This document shows, one piece after another, positions 5,513 through 7,180 of a stretch of 7,180 nt of DNA (positions are counted from its first letter, which is position 1; the number at the start of each line of letters is the position of its first letter). A program made the position numbers and the translations under genes. The notes under the pieces were generated by a model that was not told the origin of the DNA, did not search any database, and saw nothing but the letters and a program-made list of their open reading frames with translations. This DNA comes from Alphaproteobacteria bacterium (GTDB lineage Bacteria; Pseudomonadota; Alphaproteobacteria; Thalassobaculales; Thalassobaculaceae). The stretch is taken from the NCBI GenBank assembly GCA_028822575.1, contig JAPKDN010000165.1, positions 1-7,180 on the forward strand, given 5' to 3'.

Positions 5513-6040
5513 ATGATCGATCCCCTTTTCACATTCCGGCCTCTTGCTGCGACGGATCTTAAGCTGCTGCGTTCCTGGCTCGACGCGCCGCATGTGCGAC
5601 GTTGGTGGCGGGCAGACCGCACCGATCCGGTTTTCCAAGGCTTCGAGGTGGGTGAGGCTCTGCCTCCCGGACACGGCGCCTTTATCGCCGAATTGGATGG
5701 GCGGCCCGTCGGCTATATCGCGGGGTATTGGGCATCACGCCATCCGTCGAGGGCCTGGGATGGCGTGGAAAACGTGACTGACATGACCAAGGCCATAGAT
5801 TTTCTGATCGGTGAAAGCGATTTGGTGAATCGAAAAAAAGGCCGCGTGATGATCCGTTCTTTCGTCACCAAGGTGTTCAAGGAGCCTAGTGTCGACCGGG
5901 TCGTCGCCGATCCGGCGCGGGATAATTGGCCGGCGAATATCGTCCTCAAGCGTATCGGGTTTCGCGATCGTGGTCGGATCGACAAACCTGGTGTGAACGC
6001 CATGCTATTGACCCTGGCGCGTGGCGTTTTCAAGCCTTGA
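5513..6040 (+). CDS. GNAT-family N-acetyltransferase, AAC(6')-like / Acetyltransf_8 type
   Basis: A 175-residue acetyl-CoA-dependent transferase. It opens with FRPLAATDLKLLRSWLDAPHVRRWW (8-32), the hallmark start of the AAC(6')-Ib and siderophore-acyltransferase branch. The central strand is AFIAELDGRPVGYIAGYW (56-73). DFLIGESDL (97-104) leads into the CoA pyrophosphate loop, which reads RKKGR (107-111) where relatives usually have R-G-L-G. VVADPARDNWPANIVLKRIGF (130-150) corresponds to the usual 'TDP...N..A...YEKAGF'. The acceptor could be an aminoglycoside, another amine or a hydroxylamine; sequence alone does not justify a resistance call. I chose the ATG at 5513, directly before the family's first strand. 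Its ribosome site is weak, and an ATG at 5483 is possible. The last 11 bases overlap the convergent glycosyltransferase. Confidence 0.85.
   Translation: MIDPLFTFRPLAATDLKLLRSWLDAPHVRRWWRADRTDPVFQGFEVGEALPPGHGAFIAELDGRPVGYIAGYWASRHPSRAWDGVENVTDMTKAIDFLIGESDLVNRKKGRVMIRSFVTKVFKEPSVDRVVADPARDNWPANIVLKRIGFRDRGRIDKPGVNAMLLTLARGVFKP
6030..6040. repeat. 11-bp perfect palindrome spanning a stop-to-stop overlap
   Basis: The sequence TCAAGCCTTGA is a 5-1-5 inverted repeat. It begins with the minus-strand stop (TGA read from 6032 to 6030) and ends with the plus-strand stop (TGA at 6038-6040), so it coincides exactly with the overlap of the two convergent genes. As a result both proteins end Lys-X-stop (FKP and LKA). 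It is too short to be a terminator by itself. Confidence 0.7.
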
Positions 6041-7180
6041 GGTCGGCCTGAACGCGGCTCGTCAGGCGCTGGATCGCGGTATCCCAATCGTCGCCGCCGG
6101 TGCGCATCTCAATCGTGACGCTAGGATACCAGGGCAAGGCTTTGGTTCTAAGGGTTGGCCAGAAATAGCCATAGGTCGCCGTATAGGCCGGCACGCCAAG
6201 AATTCCGGCGAGGTTGAGCGCGGCGTTATAGGCGCTGACCATGCCGTCCGTTGCCATGAGGAGTGCCGCGACCTCGTTCAGGTCATTCATCGGGTCCAAG
6301 CCGTCGGGACGAATGATCTCGACGTCGAATAGCTTCTCGATTTCACGCAAATCCGGCTCGGGGTCGTCATATTGCAGGGTTACAAAATGGAGCTCACGCA
6401 AGCCTAGAATCGGTGCGAGGGCTTGAACGGGAGGGTAATAGACGTCGCCTCGATCGCGCCGACTCATGGAGCGCCACGTCAGAGCGAATACCGGGCCTTT
6501 GGCTCGAGATTTCAAATAGTCCCGCCAATACGCGACGCGATCCGAATTGGCGACCAGGCGGGAGGGCTGGGCGAAATCGCTTAGGCTCCGGCGAAACAAT
6601 CGTGGAAGGGAACCGGCAAAGATATGGCAATCAATATCGTGAGTGTTGCTAGCAGCTGAATCCCCATGGCTGCTATCGAAAACTGGGCGTTTCGCCGGCC
6701 GGGGCACGGTCTTAAACCGAGGGAAAGATCGCCGAAAGAGCGCATCAAGGCGCGGATCACATTCCACCGTGACGCTCTCCAGTTCGCCGCGTGAGAGAAT
6801 TTCGGCGAGTTTAAGAAAACAGGTCGCGAAAAGCAGTTCGTCGCCCAAACCCTGCTCCGCCACGACCAGAAGGTGGCTGCCGGGTGGTGGGCCTGCGGTC
6901 CAGCGTCTTCCTGGCAATGCCTGGTGCCAGACTTCAGAAAGGTGGGCAAGGCGGGCCTCATAAGCATCCCAGCCACCACCGAGGTCCCCGTCACCCAGCA
7001 AATATGTCGCCTCGTTGAATTCCAGCCTTGCGTCCTTGGGGGCGAGCAACCGGGCGCGGGCTCCATAACGCACCGATTGTCCGGTGACCCCGGTGCGATG
7101 CAGGCTCTGGGCGAGGTTAGCGACCCCGTCGACATGGCCGGGCTCGATGAGCACTGCGCGCCGTGCTGCCATATCGGCTT
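6030..7180 (-). CDS. TPR-glycosyltransferase, C-terminal part (5' end beyond the window)
   Basis: The frame is open to the right edge, with 380 residues after the internal Met at 7172. That Met lies inside a TPR helix (MAARRAVLIEPGHVDG), so the gene is cut by the window rather than starting here. Residues 1-80 (numbered from that Met) are TPR-like and end in GWDAYEARL (67-75), the W-x-x-Y-E-x-R linker common in TPR-glycosyltransferases. The catalytic half opens with LLVVAEQGLGDELLFATCF (101-119), a GT9-related GT-B signature, and continues through VFALTWRS (228-235) and DGMVSAYNAALNLAGILGVPAYT (309-331), where GT9 enzymes have 'D.G..H.AGA.G.P'. It may glycosylate protein (flagellin, as for FlmG of Caulobacter) or a surface glycan; the substrate is not evident. 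It overlaps the convergent GNAT gene by 11 bases. Confidence 0.85.
   Translation of the reverse strand, partial: ADMAARRAVLIEPGHVDGVANLAQSLHRTGVTGQSVRYGARARLLAPKDARLEFNEATYLLGDGDLGGGWDAYEARLAHLSEVWHQALPGRRWTAGPPPGSHLLVVAEQGLGDELLFATCFLKLAEILSRGELESVTVECDPRLDALFRRSFPRFKTVPRPAKRPVFDSSHGDSAASNTHDIDCHIFAGSLPRLFRRSLSDFAQPSRLVANSDRVAYWRDYLKSRAKGPVFALTWRSMSRRDRGDVYYPPVQALAPILGLRELHFVTLQYDDPEPDLREIEKLFDVEIIRPDGLDPMNDLNEVAALLMATDGMVSAYNAALNLAGILGVPAYTATYGYFWPTLRTKALPWYPSVTIEMRTGGDDWDTAIQRLTSRVQADLKA

Noticed and set aside
5509..5514. TATAAT next to the GNAT start, as a -10 box
   Set aside because: It overlaps the ATG itself, so transcription would begin inside the gene, and no -35 box lies at 16-18 bases upstream.

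Overview
The window is 7,180 bp of moderately GC-rich, densely packed bacterial chromosome. Protein character suggests an alphaproteobacterium, probably of the Rhodospirillales type: an ABHD10-like hydrolase, a small 'WYGF' membrane protein, an exported TPR protein with paired cysteines, and a TPR-glycosyltransferase. That placement rests on recalled family resemblance and is inference. No transposase, CRISPR array, phage gene, tRNA or rRNA was found.

Layout. A short membrane protein (11-229, +) meets tail to tail a two-gene glycosyltransferase operon on the minus strand: a GT4-type enzyme (1197-2447), then a GT9 / heptosyltransferase-like enzyme (226-1188). Divergent from these, 45 bp away, is a plus-strand pair: an ABHD10-like alpha/beta hydrolase (2493-3272), overlapped by ATGA with an exported TPR protein (3269-4033). 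Convergent to that pair are two small minus-strand genes, a two-helix membrane protein (4027-4248) and a 67-residue exported or anchored peptide (4278-4481). Upstream of them lies a broken sulfite-oxidase-like molybdopterin oxidoreductase (4624-5238, minus) with an in-frame amber stop. After a 274-bp gap in which I recognise nothing (5239-5512) come a GNAT acetyltransferase (5513-6040, +) and, convergent with it, the C-terminal part of a large TPR-glycosyltransferase whose start lies beyond the right edge (6030-7180, minus).

How the genes fit together. Three glycosyltransferases of different types suggest a surface-glycan neighbourhood (LPS core, capsule or flagellar glycan). The hydrolase-TPR pair looks like a separate, translationally coupled unit. 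I do not see a clearly new multi-gene system. The most distinctive items are the oxidoreductase caught in decay, with its metal-ligand cysteine position changed to Asn and an amber codon five codons later, and the fact that all three convergent gene pairs overlap at their stop codons, one of them exactly on an 11-bp palindrome.
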